From an uncultured Collinsella sp. (GTDB taxonomy: Bacteria > Actinomycetota > Coriobacteriia > Coriobacteriales > Coriobacteriaceae): 64,000 bases of DNA. Made by a program: the position numbers and the translations under genes. The stretch lies in assembly GCA_900543515.1 (NCBI GenBank), contig UQRW01000003.1, forward strand, positions 15,997-79,996. The letters are read 5' to 3'. Shown one piece after another: positions 10,280 through 18,930 of the stretch (position 1 is its first letter; every line of letters begins with the position of its first letter). The notes beneath the pieces were generated by a model, which saw nothing but the letters and a program-made list of their open reading frames with translations, was not told where the DNA came from and searched no databases.

Positions 10280-12847
10280 ATGGAATTTTACGCAAGCTGC
10301 CCCGAGGGCTTTGAGTCCGCACTCGCCGATGAGCTTAAACGCCTCGGGCTTTCGCATGTCCGCCGCCTGAAGGGCCGCGCCACGTTTGAGGGCGAGCTCG
10401 AAGAAGGCTACCGCGCCTGTCTATGGTCGCGCCTGGCGAGCCGCGTGTTCGTGGTACTCGGACGCTTTGAGGCACAGGATGCCGACGAGCTGTACGATAG
10501 CGTTTACGACATCGCCTGGGAGACCATCATCCGCCCCGGAGCCACCATCGCCATCACCGCCCGCGGCGTGACCGAGCAGCTGCGCAACACGCGCTTCTCT
10601 GCCCTGCGCGCCAAAGACGCGCTGTGCGACCGCCTGGCCGAGACCACGGGCCGTCGCGCCGATGTCGATGCCGCCGACCCCGACGTTCACCTGCTGCTTT
10701 CGCTGCGCCAGCGTCGCGCGAGCATCAGCCTGGACCTTTCGGGCGATCCGTTATTCAAGCGCCTGCCGCCCGCAGCGACCCGCGCCGGCGAGGGCTCGCA
10801 CGTGCTGCGCCCCGACTACGCCGCCCTGGTGCTTTCGCAGGTCGGCTGGACCACGCTGTGCGAGCGCGAGCTAACGGCCGACGATTACGAGAACGAAGCC
10901 CTGCCCACGCTGGTCGACGCCTCGTGCGCCGGCGGCGGCCTGCTGCTGGAAGCCGTGAATATCCTAACCGACCGCGCCCCGGGGGCCGCCCGCGAGCGCT
11001 GGGGCTTTGAGGGCTGGCAGCTGCACGACGCCGCCCTGTGGGAGCAGCTGCTTGCCGAGGCACGCGAGCGCGAGGCGGCAGCACGCGAGCGGCAGGCACG
11101 CATCGTGGCCGTGGATGTTGACCCCGCCGCCCGCAAGACCGCCGAGCGCATGGTCAAGTGCGCCGGCTACAAGCGCTTTGTCGATTTTTGCGCCGCCAAG
11201 TCCGCCACCGTGCTGGACCATGCGGGCGCCGTCGCCGGTGCCGCCGTGGTCGCAGATACGACCGAGGCACCGCTTTCGCTCATGCATGACACCATGACGC
11301 TCATCGGTGAACTGCGCCGCGCGCCCGAGCTTGACGCGGCGCCGGTCGCCGCGCTCACCCGCGACGGATTGCTGGCCCGCGCGCTCCACGCCGAGCCCGA
11401 GCACTCGATTGCCGTCATGCCCAATAACGAGGAGGCGACCGTCGAAGTCTGGCCCTCGCTCGACCATGCCGCCGCAGCGTTTGAGGCTGCGGCCAGTGCG
11501 GATACCGAGGCCGAAATTGCGGGTGCCAACGAAGTCAACGACAACGCCGCCGGCACCCCCATGCCCGAGCCTGCCGCCACGCTCGACCTGGGCGACGGCA
11601 AGCCGCTGCCCGTGCTCATCCCGGAGTCCGAGCAGTTCGCCAACCGCCTGCGCAAGAATGCCCGTCTGCGCCGCAAGTGGGCCAAGCGCGAGGGCGTGAG
11701 CTGCTACCGCGTCTACGATGCCGACCTGCCCGATTACTCCGCCGCCATCGATCTGTACGAGGGCTGCCCGCAGACGCCGGGCCGCTGGCTCGTCATCGCC
11801 GAATACGCCGCGCCCAAGACCATCGACCCCGCGCTTGCCCAGGCCCGCATGCTCGACATCTTGGCCATCGCACCGCGCATCCTTGATGTTCCGGCCGAGC
11901 ATGTGCACGCCAAGGCCCGCATGCGTTCGCGCGGCGGCTCGCAGTACGGCAAGCAGGGCGCCGGCAAGGGCGCATCGGGCGAGCGCGCCAATATCGCACG
12001 CCGTCGTCTGCCGCTCATCGAAGAGGGCGGCCTCACCTTTGCCGTCAACTTTGACGACTATCTGGATGTGGGCATCTTCCTGGATCACCGCGTCACCCGC
12101 AACCTAGTGCGCGAGCACGCCAAGCAGGCGCGCCGCTTCCTCAACCTGTTTGCCTACACCGGCACCGCCACCTGCTATGCGGCAGACGGCGGCGTCGAGG
12201 AGACCGTGACGGTCGACCTCTCCAACACCTATCTGGACTGGGCCGAGCGCAATATGCGTCAGAACGGCTTTGTGGGGCCGCAGCATCATTTTGTGCGCGA
12301 TGACGTGCTCGCCTGGATTCGTGACCAGCGCCAGACGCGCAACCGCTGGGACCTGATCTTTGTCGACCCGCCCACGTTCTCGAACTCGTCCAAGATGGGC
12401 CGTCGCACCTGGGATGTCCAGCGCGACCATGTTGAGCTTTTGGCCGGCGTGTCGCGCCTGCTCGCACAGGGCGGCCATGCCATCTTTAGCTGCAACCTGC
12501 GCGGCTTCCGCCCCGAGACGCGCAAGCTCGCACGAGCGGGCGTCGTGCTGGAGGACATTACGGCACAGACCATCCCCGAGGATTTCGCGCGCAACCAGAA
12601 GGTGCACCACTGCTATATCGTGCGCCGCCTGCCCATCGAAGATGCCATGGCCGAGGTCGGCTTTAGCGCCGAGGAGATTGCAGAGCGAACCGAGGAGCTG
12701 CGCAGCCCCGAAGCCCGCAAGCCCCGTGCGGCAGTACCCGCGCACGCGCAGGCCGGCAACGGCAAGTTGAACTTTGCCGGCAAACCCTCTCCTGCCGGCA
12801 AGCCCAAAAAGAAGAAGTTCTACGCCAGCAAGCCCAAGGGCAAATAA
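10280..12847 (+). CDS. rlmKL: RlmKL-like 23S rRNA methyltransferase with degenerate RlmL half
   Basis: The 855-residue protein is colinear with the fused RlmL (m2G2445) / RlmK (m7G2069) enzyme that modifies 23S rRNA. Seen: a THUMP domain (about 1-160), a first Rossmann region (about 190-440) and a second (about 560-790) with LNLFAYTGTATCYAADGG, VDLSNTYLDWAERN and FVDPPTFSNSSKM near 694. The second, RlmK, half looks intact. In the first half the SAM motif usually DPMCGSGT reads DASCAGGG (about 213-220). The catalytic NPPYGER motif is absent, and a low-complexity Ala/Glu-rich stretch (about 380-440) stands where the fold should continue. I therefore expect m7G activity but not m2G activity. A Lys/Pro-rich basic tail follows. 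Confidence 0.85.
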   Translation: MEFYASCPEGFESALADELKRLGLSHVRRLKGRATFEGELEEGYRACLWSRLASRVFVVLGRFEAQDADELYDSVYDIAWETIIRPGATIAITARGVTEQLRNTRFSALRAKDALCDRLAETTGRRADVDAADPDVHLLLSLRQRRASISLDLSGDPLFKRLPPAATRAGEGSHVLRPDYAALVLSQVGWTTLCERELTADDYENEALPTLVDASCAGGGLLLEAVNILTDRAPGAARERWGFEGWQLHDAALWEQLLAEAREREAAARERQARIVAVDVDPAARKTAERMVKCAGYKRFVDFCAAKSATVLDHAGAVAGAAVVADTTEAPLSLMHDTMTLIGELRRAPELDAAPVAALTRDGLLARALHAEPEHSIAVMPNNEEATVEVWPSLDHAAAAFEAAASADTEAEIAGANEVNDNAAGTPMPEPAATLDLGDGKPLPVLIPESEQFANRLRKNARLRRKWAKREGVSCYRVYDADLPDYSAAIDLYEGCPQTPGRWLVIAEYAAPKTIDPALAQARMLDILAIAPRILDVPAEHVHAKARMRSRGGSQYGKQGAGKGASGERANIARRRLPLIEEGGLTFAVNFDDYLDVGIFLDHRVTRNLVREHAKQARRFLNLFAYTGTATCYAADGGVEETVTVDLSNTYLDWAERNMRQNGFVGPQHHFVRDDVLAWIRDQRQTRNRWDLIFVDPPTFSNSSKMGRRTWDVQRDHVELLAGVSRLLAQGGHAIFSCNLRGFRPETRKLARAGVVLEDITAQTIPEDFARNQKVHHCYIVRRLPIEDAMAEVGFSAEEIAERTEELRSPEARKPRAAVPAHAQAGNGKLNFAGKPSPAGKPKKKKFYASKPKGK

Positions 12848-12850
12848 CAA

Positions 12851-12916
12851 AGTTGCGGTGGAATAGTTCCTAAAAATGCCTGGCAAAGGCCAAACAGGAA
12901 CTATTTCACCGCAACT
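12851..12916. terminator. Long hairpin between convergent genes
   Basis: Arms of 21 bases (12851-12871 / 12896-12916) match at 20 of 21 positions around a 24-base loop. The site lies between the rRNA methyltransferase and kdpE-like genes and probably serves as a shared terminator, though the stem is longer than usual. Confidence 0.6.
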
Positions 12917-12940
12917 CATATTGGGATGGTGGTTGGCGAT

Positions 12941-13654
12941 CTAACCTTGGGTGACCAATCGGTAACCGATACCCACATGCGTCTGGATATAGCGCGGGTG
13001 CGCGGGGTCGGACTCGATCTTCTTGCGCAGCGTGCCCATAAAGACACGCAGGCTCGCCAGGTCGCTCTTAGTTGCCGTGCCCCAAATCTCGTGCAGGATA
13101 AACTGGTGCGTCAGCACTTTGTCGGCGTTATGCGCCAGCAGGCACAGGAGCTTGTACTCGATCGGCGTCAGATGCAGCTCCTCGCCATCCATCGTGGCGA
13201 TGCCGGCATCAAAATCGATATGCAGCTCACCGGTATCGAACGAGCCCTCGGAGGCAACGCCGCCCGTTTGCGCATACGAGAGACGCCTGAGCGTCGTGCG
13301 AATGCGCGCGAGCAGCTCCTCGACCGAAAACGGCTTGGTCAGGTAGTCGTCGGCGCCGGCATCGAGCGCGCGAATCTTGTCCGCGTCCTCGCTGCGCGCC
13401 GAGACCACAATGATCGGCATGCCCGACCATGTACGCACCGACTCCACCACCTTGACGCCGTCCATATCGGGCAGGCCCAAATCGAGAAGCACGATGCTCG
13501 GCGTCTGCGATGAGGCGGCGGCGATGGCGGCATGGGCGGTCTCCACGGCCATATGACGCAAGCCGTGCGCCTCGAGCGCAGCAACGATAAGGTTGCGAAC
13601 AGCTGGGTCGTCCTCAACGACCAAGATGAGCGGTTTTACGGCAGAGTTCGGCAC
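12941..13654 (-). CDS. kdpE: OmpR-type response regulator, KdpE-like
   Basis: A 237-residue two-component regulator. The receiver domain begins LILVVEDDPAVRN with the phosphorylated aspartate in VLLDLGLPDMDG and the lysine in YLTKPFSVEELLAR. The C-terminal winged helix ends HVGIGYRLV, with LTPIEYKLLCLLA and LRVFMGTLRKKIE typical of KdpE. The frame runs upstream to 13735, but GTG 13654 has AAGGAGT eight bases before it and starts the protein just ahead of the receiver domain. The kinase stop codon is immediately upstream, so the pair is an operon. Target genes are probably potassium uptake; kup lies just beyond the kinase gene. Confidence 0.85.
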   Translation of the reverse strand: MPNSAVKPLILVVEDDPAVRNLIVAALEAHGLRHMAVETAHAAIAAASSQTPSIVLLDLGLPDMDGVKVVESVRTWSGMPIIVVSARSEDADKIRALDAGADDYLTKPFSVEELLARIRTTLRRLSYAQTGGVASEGSFDTGELHIDFDAGIATMDGEELHLTPIEYKLLCLLAHNADKVLTHQFILHEIWGTATKSDLASLRVFMGTLRKKIESDPAHPRYIQTHVGIGYRLVTQG

Positions 13655-13658
13655 GGCG

Positions 13659-15284
13659 CTACTCCTTATCAAACGAAACGTCAGCGACGGGAAGCTCAAT
13701 CGTAAAGACCGAGCCGTGCGGGTCCGCCGCGGCAACCTCTATGCTACCGCCATGCGCTAACGCAATGGAGCGGCAGAGCGAAAGTCCCAGGCCCACGCTG
13801 CGGTGGCTGTCGGCCAAACCGTGGTTGGCGGTGTAGAACGACTCAAAGATCCGCTCGCGATCCTCGGGCGCGATGCCCGGGCCGTCATCGGCCACTGAGC
13901 ACGTCACGTGCCCATCGTCAACGCCAATCGAAATCACGATATGCGAGCCTGCGGGCGTATAGGTGACGGCGTTGTTCACCAGATTGACCACCAGCTGCAC
14001 CATCAGGCGCGCGTCGACGTTGACGAGCGCCGGCTCATCGCACGCCACCACCTTAAGGTCGTGCTCGCGCACGGCCGGACTTACGTGGCGCAGCGCCTCC
14101 TCGACGATATCATCCATGAGCTCGAGCGTAGTCGACAGATGCATGCCGCCGCCCTCGAGCTTGGTGATGGCGAGCAGGTTCTCGACGGTAGCGTTGAGCC
14201 ATTGCGCATCCGAGCGAATGGACAGGAGCAGGCCGCGGCGCGTCTGGGCGTCGAGCACGGCGGTGCCGGTCGAGCCCTGGTCGAGCAGCACGTCGGCATT
14301 ACCCGAAATACTGGTGAGCGGTGTGCGCAGGTCGTGCGAGATGGAACGCAGTAGGTTGGCGCGCAGCTGCTCGTTTTTGGCGAGCACCGCCGCCTCCTCG
14401 CGGGCCTCCATGGCGCGGGCGCGATCGAGTGCCAGCTCGCCTTCGCTCACGATGGCATCGGCAAGTGTCCGTTCCTCGTGCGTCAGCACGTCGGGCTCGG
14501 CAACGATAGCCAGCACGCCCACCACCGAGGCGGGGTCGCCCGAGCGCACGAAGCCGTCGCCCGAGCGCACAGTCAGGTATATACCGTAGAACGCCGAGCC
14601 GCCAAACGTGGCGTCGAGCGGCATCCCCACATAGGCGGACGCCGAGAGCCGCGGCGGCATCTGCGGCGCCAGCTCGTGCACCGGGGCGGCATCGCCCACG
14701 GCCGTGTACGTCGCACGCGGCAGCAGGTCATCGCCCTCGGCGTCGGCGCTGTACCACACGACCGGACAGCCCGAAAGACGCGCAAGCTGCGTGGCCATGG
14801 CGTGAACGATCTGATGCTGATCGGCGCACCGCTGCAGCATGCGGTTGGTCTCGAGCACCATATGCGTGCGGCGGTCGCTGGCGGCAGCCTGTGCCAAGGC
14901 GCGGCGCAGGGCCAACGCAATCGAGCTCGACACAAGCGAAACCACGAACATGATGAAGAACATGCCGGGATAGCCGCGGTCGATAAGCGACAGCGAGTAG
15001 CGCGGGTCGACAAACAAAAAGTTGTAGAGCGCCACGGCGGCAGCCGAGCTCAGCAAGCAATACAGGCGACTCCAGGTAAAGAATGCGCACAGCTGAACGG
15101 CGAACACATAGACGATCATGATGCTCGGCGCGAGACCCGGATGGTCGAGCAGCGCGCCCACAATCGTCGCCGCGACCAGCAGCCCCACCGATACGCAGGC
15201 GTCATACAGAGGAGTGCGGCGCGTCAGCGTTGTGCGCCGCCACCAAAAACTATCGGCAATATCGCCGTCCGTACGAACGTCCAT
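13659..15284 (-). CDS. kdpD: KdpD-like sensor histidine kinase lacking the N-terminal Kdp domain
   Basis: A 541-residue membrane histidine kinase. A four-helix DUF4118 membrane domain (about 25-130, with VALYNFLFVDPRYSL) is followed by a GAF-like region (about 145-290) and the transmitter: H-box LLRSISHDLRTPLTSISGNADVLL, N-box VVNLVNNAVTYTP, G1 VADDGPGI and G2 GLGLSLC. These are KdpD features, but the roughly 350-residue cytosolic Kdp/Usp domain that precedes the membrane domain in full KdpD is missing. It is directly upstream of the KdpE-like gene. No kdpFABC is visible; the nearest potassium gene is kup. A reduced potassium or osmotic sensor driving Kup or distant Kdp genes is an inference. 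Confidence 0.85.
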   Translation of the reverse strand: MDVRTDGDIADSFWWRRTTLTRRTPLYDACVSVGLLVAATIVGALLDHPGLAPSIMIVYVFAVQLCAFFTWSRLYCLLSSAAAVALYNFLFVDPRYSLSLIDRGYPGMFFIMFVVSLVSSSIALALRRALAQAAASDRRTHMVLETNRMLQRCADQHQIVHAMATQLARLSGCPVVWYSADAEGDDLLPRATYTAVGDAAPVHELAPQMPPRLSASAYVGMPLDATFGGSAFYGIYLTVRSGDGFVRSGDPASVVGVLAIVAEPDVLTHEERTLADAIVSEGELALDRARAMEAREEAAVLAKNEQLRANLLRSISHDLRTPLTSISGNADVLLDQGSTGTAVLDAQTRRGLLLSIRSDAQWLNATVENLLAITKLEGGGMHLSTTLELMDDIVEEALRHVSPAVREHDLKVVACDEPALVNVDARLMVQLVVNLVNNAVTYTPAGSHIVISIGVDDGHVTCSVADDGPGIAPEDRERIFESFYTANHGLADSHRSVGLGLSLCRSIALAHGGSIEVAAADPHGSVFTIELPVADVSFDKE

Positions 15285-15312
15285 CAGCGTCCCGCCCCTC
15301 TCTCAAAAACAA

Positions 15313-15366
15313 AAACCACCACAAGGGGACAGGCACCCTTGTGGTGGTTTCCCCTTGTGGTGGTTC
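15313..15366. repeat. Palindrome with a third, direct copy of one arm
   Basis: AAACCACCACAAGGG (15313-15327) pairs perfectly with CCCTTGTGGTGGTTT (15336-15350) around GACAGGCA. A further copy of the right arm, CCCTTGTGGTGGTT, follows at 15353-15366. The first two form a terminator-like hairpin upstream of the kinase gene and downstream of the small membrane protein gene. The central GGACAG resembles the centre at 17825-17833. Confidence 0.6.
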
Positions 15367-15396
15367 CAAGTGTAAAGCCTTTGCAACCTGCGGTCG

Positions 15397-15591
15397 TTAG
15401 ACAAACAGCACGTGCGCGAGCAGTGCGCACACGCACGCCGCGACAAGCACCGTCACCACGATCGAAATCACGCGATCGGCCATGTCCATGTTGGCACGAT
15501 TCGTAAAGAACCGATCTTCGGCGGCATCGGCGCGTGCCTCACGCACCATCTCGGCAGCAAGATCGCAACCGTCAAGCACCTTTGCATCCAT
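15397..15591 (-). CDS. Small single-pass membrane protein, unknown
   Basis: A 64-residue protein (MDAKVLDGCDLAAEMVREAR...) with a charged N-terminal half and one C-terminal hydrophobic helix (VISIVVTVLVAACVCALLAHVLFV), so it is probably C-tail anchored with the N-terminus in the cytoplasm. I chose ATG 15591 because GGGAGGAAACC stands directly before it; in-frame ATGs upstream lack such a site. It lies between kup and the kdpD-like gene, all on one strand, 69 bases after kup. I recognise no family. The position suggests a small regulator or subunit of the potassium system, which is only inference. Confidence 0.6.
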   Translation of the reverse strand: MDAKVLDGCDLAAEMVREARADAAEDRFFTNRANMDMADRVISIVVTVLVAACVCALLAHVLFV

Positions 15592-15660
15592 GGTTTCCTC
15601 CCAGGACTCAATCCCCATCAATACAAGCCCGCCCGTTCGCAGACAAACCTCGAGCGTCGA

Positions 15661-17688
15661 CTACGGGCGCTCGTTGGGGGCCAGGCGCTGCATCTTGTTC
15701 ACGGCTTTGAACTTGGTGAACAGCGGCACGTACTCAAAGCTCACGTTGGAGTTCTCCAGGCCGTACCAACGCGCAGGCGTGCCGGCGGCGCGACGGATGA
15801 TGTACTTGAGCGTGATGGCCGTACGCTCGCTGGGCTCCACATCGCTTTCGGGCGCCAGAAGCTTACGGATCAGGACGAACTTGAACGTGCCGATGTTACC
15901 CGGATCCTTGTAGACCGAGTAGTCATGCGTCTGCGGCGGCAGCTCGCCGGTGGCAGCCAGGTCCTGAACGACCTGACGCAGGTAGGCATTGACGCGCTGG
16001 TTGATCTTGTAGCCCAGGTACAGATGCACGCGGAACACGTAATCGGTGCCGAACGTCTCGACCGAATAGGCAAAGGTGTGCGGTTCGTCCATGGTCTCGA
16101 CATTCACAAACCACCAGGCGCGGGCGCGCTTGGGATGCTTGTCCAAGATCGAATAGACGATATCGCGGTCGATGTAGTCGGTATGGGTGTCCTTGGTCAG
16201 GTACACGACGTTGTCGCTCATGCGCTCGTAACGGTCGTCGTCGCGCAGGCGCTTGAGCTGCGGCAGGTAGCTGCGCAGCGGCAGAAGCGTAAACTGGCGC
16301 TGCTCAACAGCCGTACCGTTGTACCAGCACACCATGATGCCCATGATGAGCGCGGCCATGAGGATGGTGAAGTAGCCGCCGTGGAAGAACTTGGTAAGTG
16401 AGCTCACGAAGAAGAAGCCTTCGAGCAAAAGGAAGAAGGCCGCGAAGATCCACGGAGCAACCTTGAGCTTGCGCTCCTCGTGCAGGTAGAAGAAGAGCAG
16501 CAGCGTGGTGCACATCATAGTCAGCGTAATGGCAAGGCCGTAGGCGGCTTCCATATGCGCCGAGTTCTGGAACAGCAGCACCACGATGACGCAGCCGACA
16601 AGCATGACGTTGTTGACCATGGGGATGTAGAGCTGGCCCTTGGTCTCGGCAGGGTAGAAGACCTGCATGTGCGGCATGAGGTCCAGACGGCTGGCCTCGG
16701 ACACCAGCGAGAATGCGCCGGTGATGAGCGCCTGCGAGGCAATGATGGCCGCGACGGTGGAAAGGCCGACGGCAAACGGGCGCAGGCCCGGGGCGAGCAT
16801 CTGGTAGAACGGGTTGAGGTCGGCAATGCCCATGAGCTCGGGGTTGGCAGCGTTGTTCATAAGCCAAGCGCCCTGGCCCATATAGGAAAGCAGCAGGCAG
16901 CACTTAACGAACGGCCAGGTAGCGTAGATGTTGCCGCGGCCGACGTGGCCCATGTCGGAGTAGAGCGCCTCGGCACCGGTGGTGGCGAGGAAGCAGCTGC
17001 CCAGAATCATGATGCCCGCGTGGTTGTTGGGGCTCAGCAAAAAGGCGATGCCGCGCACCGGGTTGAGGCACAGCAGCACGGCGGGGTGCTGGAAGACAAA
17101 GAACAGACCCGTGCCGCCCAGGAACAGGAACCACAGCGTCATGATGGGGCCAAAGGCGTGACCGATCTTGGCCGTACCGATGCGCTGTACCAAGAAGAGC
17201 ACGATGATGATGGCGAGCGTAATGGCGACGACGCGGCCTTGGTCATCGCCCAGCACGGCATGGACCGCCGGGATGGTGCGCAGGCCCTCGATGGCCGTGG
17301 TAACGGTAACGGCCGGCGTGAGGATGCCGTCGGCGAGCAGCGCGGCGCCACCTAGCATGGCGGGGATGATAAGCCACTTGCCACAGCGCTTGACCAGACT
17401 GTACAGGGCAAAGATACCGCCCTCGCCATGGTTATCGGCGCGCAGCGAGATGAGCACATACTTGATGGTGGTCAGCAACGTGACCGTCCACACGACAAGG
17501 GAGAGCGCGCCGAGCACGAACTCCTCCGTGACGCTTCCGATGCCGCCGTTGCCGGCAACGAGCGCCTTGGTTACATACATAGGGCTGGTGCCGATATCGC
17601 CGTACACCACGCCCAGCGTGACGAGCATCGCCGAGATGCTCACAGGAATCGCAGCGTGCGAAGCTGCCTCCTTGGCCTTTTGTTCCAT
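15661..17688 (-). CDS. kup: Kup-type potassium uptake transporter
   Basis: A 675-residue KUP/HAK/KT proton-coupled potassium importer with about 12 membrane helices and a C-terminal cytosolic domain from about residue 460. The family signatures LGVVYGDIGTSPMY near the N-terminus and ADNHGEGGIFALYSL are intact. The longest frame begins at a TTG (17706), but ATG 17688 is preceded by GGGAGG and is preferred. Downstream on the same strand are a small membrane protein gene and the kdpD/kdpE-like pair, making a compact potassium locus. I looked for a c-di-AMP riboswitch in the leader and did not recognise one. Confidence 0.93.
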   Translation of the reverse strand: MEQKAKEAASHAAIPVSISAMLVTLGVVYGDIGTSPMYVTKALVAGNGGIGSVTEEFVLGALSLVVWTVTLLTTIKYVLISLRADNHGEGGIFALYSLVKRCGKWLIIPAMLGGAALLADGILTPAVTVTTAIEGLRTIPAVHAVLGDDQGRVVAITLAIIIVLFLVQRIGTAKIGHAFGPIMTLWFLFLGGTGLFFVFQHPAVLLCLNPVRGIAFLLSPNNHAGIMILGSCFLATTGAEALYSDMGHVGRGNIYATWPFVKCCLLLSYMGQGAWLMNNAANPELMGIADLNPFYQMLAPGLRPFAVGLSTVAAIIASQALITGAFSLVSEASRLDLMPHMQVFYPAETKGQLYIPMVNNVMLVGCVIVVLLFQNSAHMEAAYGLAITLTMMCTTLLLFFYLHEERKLKVAPWIFAAFFLLLEGFFFVSSLTKFFHGGYFTILMAALIMGIMVCWYNGTAVEQRQFTLLPLRSYLPQLKRLRDDDRYERMSDNVVYLTKDTHTDYIDRDIVYSILDKHPKRARAWWFVNVETMDEPHTFAYSVETFGTDYVFRVHLYLGYKINQRVNAYLRQVVQDLAATGELPPQTHDYSVYKDPGNIGTFKFVLIRKLLAPESDVEPSERTAITLKYIIRRAAGTPARWYGLENSNVSFEYVPLFTKFKAVNKMQRLAPNERP

Positions 17689-17813
17689 AAGCCGGTTTCC
17701 TCCCAACTTTAATGTTCGAAGGAATTATAGGTAATCGGCCCATGTTTGAATGGCACTGTTTTCCCAGCTAGATAAACATTTATACGGCCTTTAAGCCACC
17801 TCGGCGATATGGA

Positions 17814-17844
17814 ATGTGACAAAGGGACTGTCTCTTTGTCGCAT
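17814..17844. terminator. Hairpin downstream of the nitroreductase gene
   Basis: ATGTGACAAAG and CTTTGTCGCAT pair with one mismatch around GGACTGTCT. The site overlaps the end of the nitroreductase transcript and the kup upstream region. The GGAC-type centre recalls the hairpin at 15313. Confidence 0.55.
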
Positions 17845-17847
17845 CCG

Positions 17848-18717
17848 TCATTTTCCGAGCCAATTTTTGAACCACCACTCCATGGAGCGGCTCATCTCGG
17901 CCATAAAGGGACTCGTGTGCTTGCGGGTATAGATGTCCACGACGCGCTCCCCCACCACGCGGGCATGCGGACGGAACATCGCGTCCATCTCGGCTACCTG
18001 CGCGTCCATAGTCGCAGCATCGGCGCGGCAGTAGCGCTCCTCGTGCACCAGGTTCACCACGGGATGCGCAATGGCCGGACGCTCCTTACGGGGCGTGCCG
18101 ATGATGAGCATCGACAGCGGCATGGTATACGGAGGCAGATCGAGCAGCTCGGCCACTTCCTCGGCATTCTCGACGATATCACCGATGTAGCAGCTCCCCA
18201 GGCCCAGGGCCTCGGCGGCGACCACGGCGTTTTGCGCAGCGATCACGGCGTCCTGGGCCGCGATGGCAAAGTCACCCAAACCCGGTGCACGGCGGGGCGC
18301 CTTGCCCGTGCGCTCGACAAACTCGGGCTCAAAGCAGCCCACGTGCTCAAACAGATCGATCCACTTGGCATAGTCGACCACAAATATAAGTGCCCAGGGC
18401 GCCTTGGCGATCATGGGCTGGTGGTCGCACAGGTCGGCCAGACGATCCAGCGTAGCCTGCTCGCGAATGCTCACGATGGAATACATCATCATGGCGCCCG
18501 CCGACGGCGCGCGACTCGCCGCATGCAAAATTGCCGCCCGCTGCTCGTCGGTCACCGCCACGGGACGGTCGTCGTCATCACGCGCGAAGGCACGCGTGGA
18601 GGAACGGTGCTCCAACGTGTCCAGCACCGCATTGCCCGTCGTCTCGACCGGATAGCCGCCCGCGTCCATGCCAGCGTCCACGTCACCCGCACTCGTCATA
18701 CAAGCCCGTTCGTTCAT
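17848..18717 (-). CDS. Nitroreductase-family flavoprotein
   Basis: A 289-residue FMN-dependent NAD(P)H oxidoreductase of the nitroreductase fold. HRSSTRAFA near residue 38 (FMN phosphate contact), SRAPSAGAMMMYSI, then QNAVVAAEALGLGSCYIGDI and IIGTPRKERPAIAHP follow the family order. The C-terminal 50 residues are an extension ending WWFKNWLGK. The first 30 residues (Asp/Gly-rich) are poorly conserved, so an internal start is possible. The substrate may be a quinone, nitro compound or other electrophile. It is divergent from the LTA-synthase-like gene across 213 bases. Confidence 0.85.
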   Translation of the reverse strand: MNERACMTSAGDVDAGMDAGGYPVETTGNAVLDTLEHRSSTRAFARDDDDRPVAVTDEQRAAILHAASRAPSAGAMMMYSIVSIREQATLDRLADLCDHQPMIAKAPWALIFVVDYAKWIDLFEHVGCFEPEFVERTGKAPRRAPGLGDFAIAAQDAVIAAQNAVVAAEALGLGSCYIGDIVENAEEVAELLDLPPYTMPLSMLIIGTPRKERPAIAHPVVNLVHEERYCRADAATMDAQVAEMDAMFRPHARVVGERVVDIYTRKHTSPFMAEMSRSMEWWFKNWLGK

Positions 18718-18930
18718 CGCCTCATCCTCGCCAATTCTTTAAGAAGCCTTTACGTTTCCGTGTAATTCCCGTCCATTATCGCGCAGGTCGCCACTACATT
18801 GCGCCACACCGTCACACGTGCGCGTTAATATGGCTGGTTGTTGTGCGCAGACACCAATTGCAGCACATATCTTGGTAACAATCGGGTAAACCCCCGCTTT
18901 CGTACGTTTTAGTTTGTGAGGAGTCTCAGC

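Noticed and set aside
17689..17847. c-di-AMP (ydaO-type) riboswitch upstream of kup
   Set aside because: None of the conserved core segments could be recognised and the leader is short.
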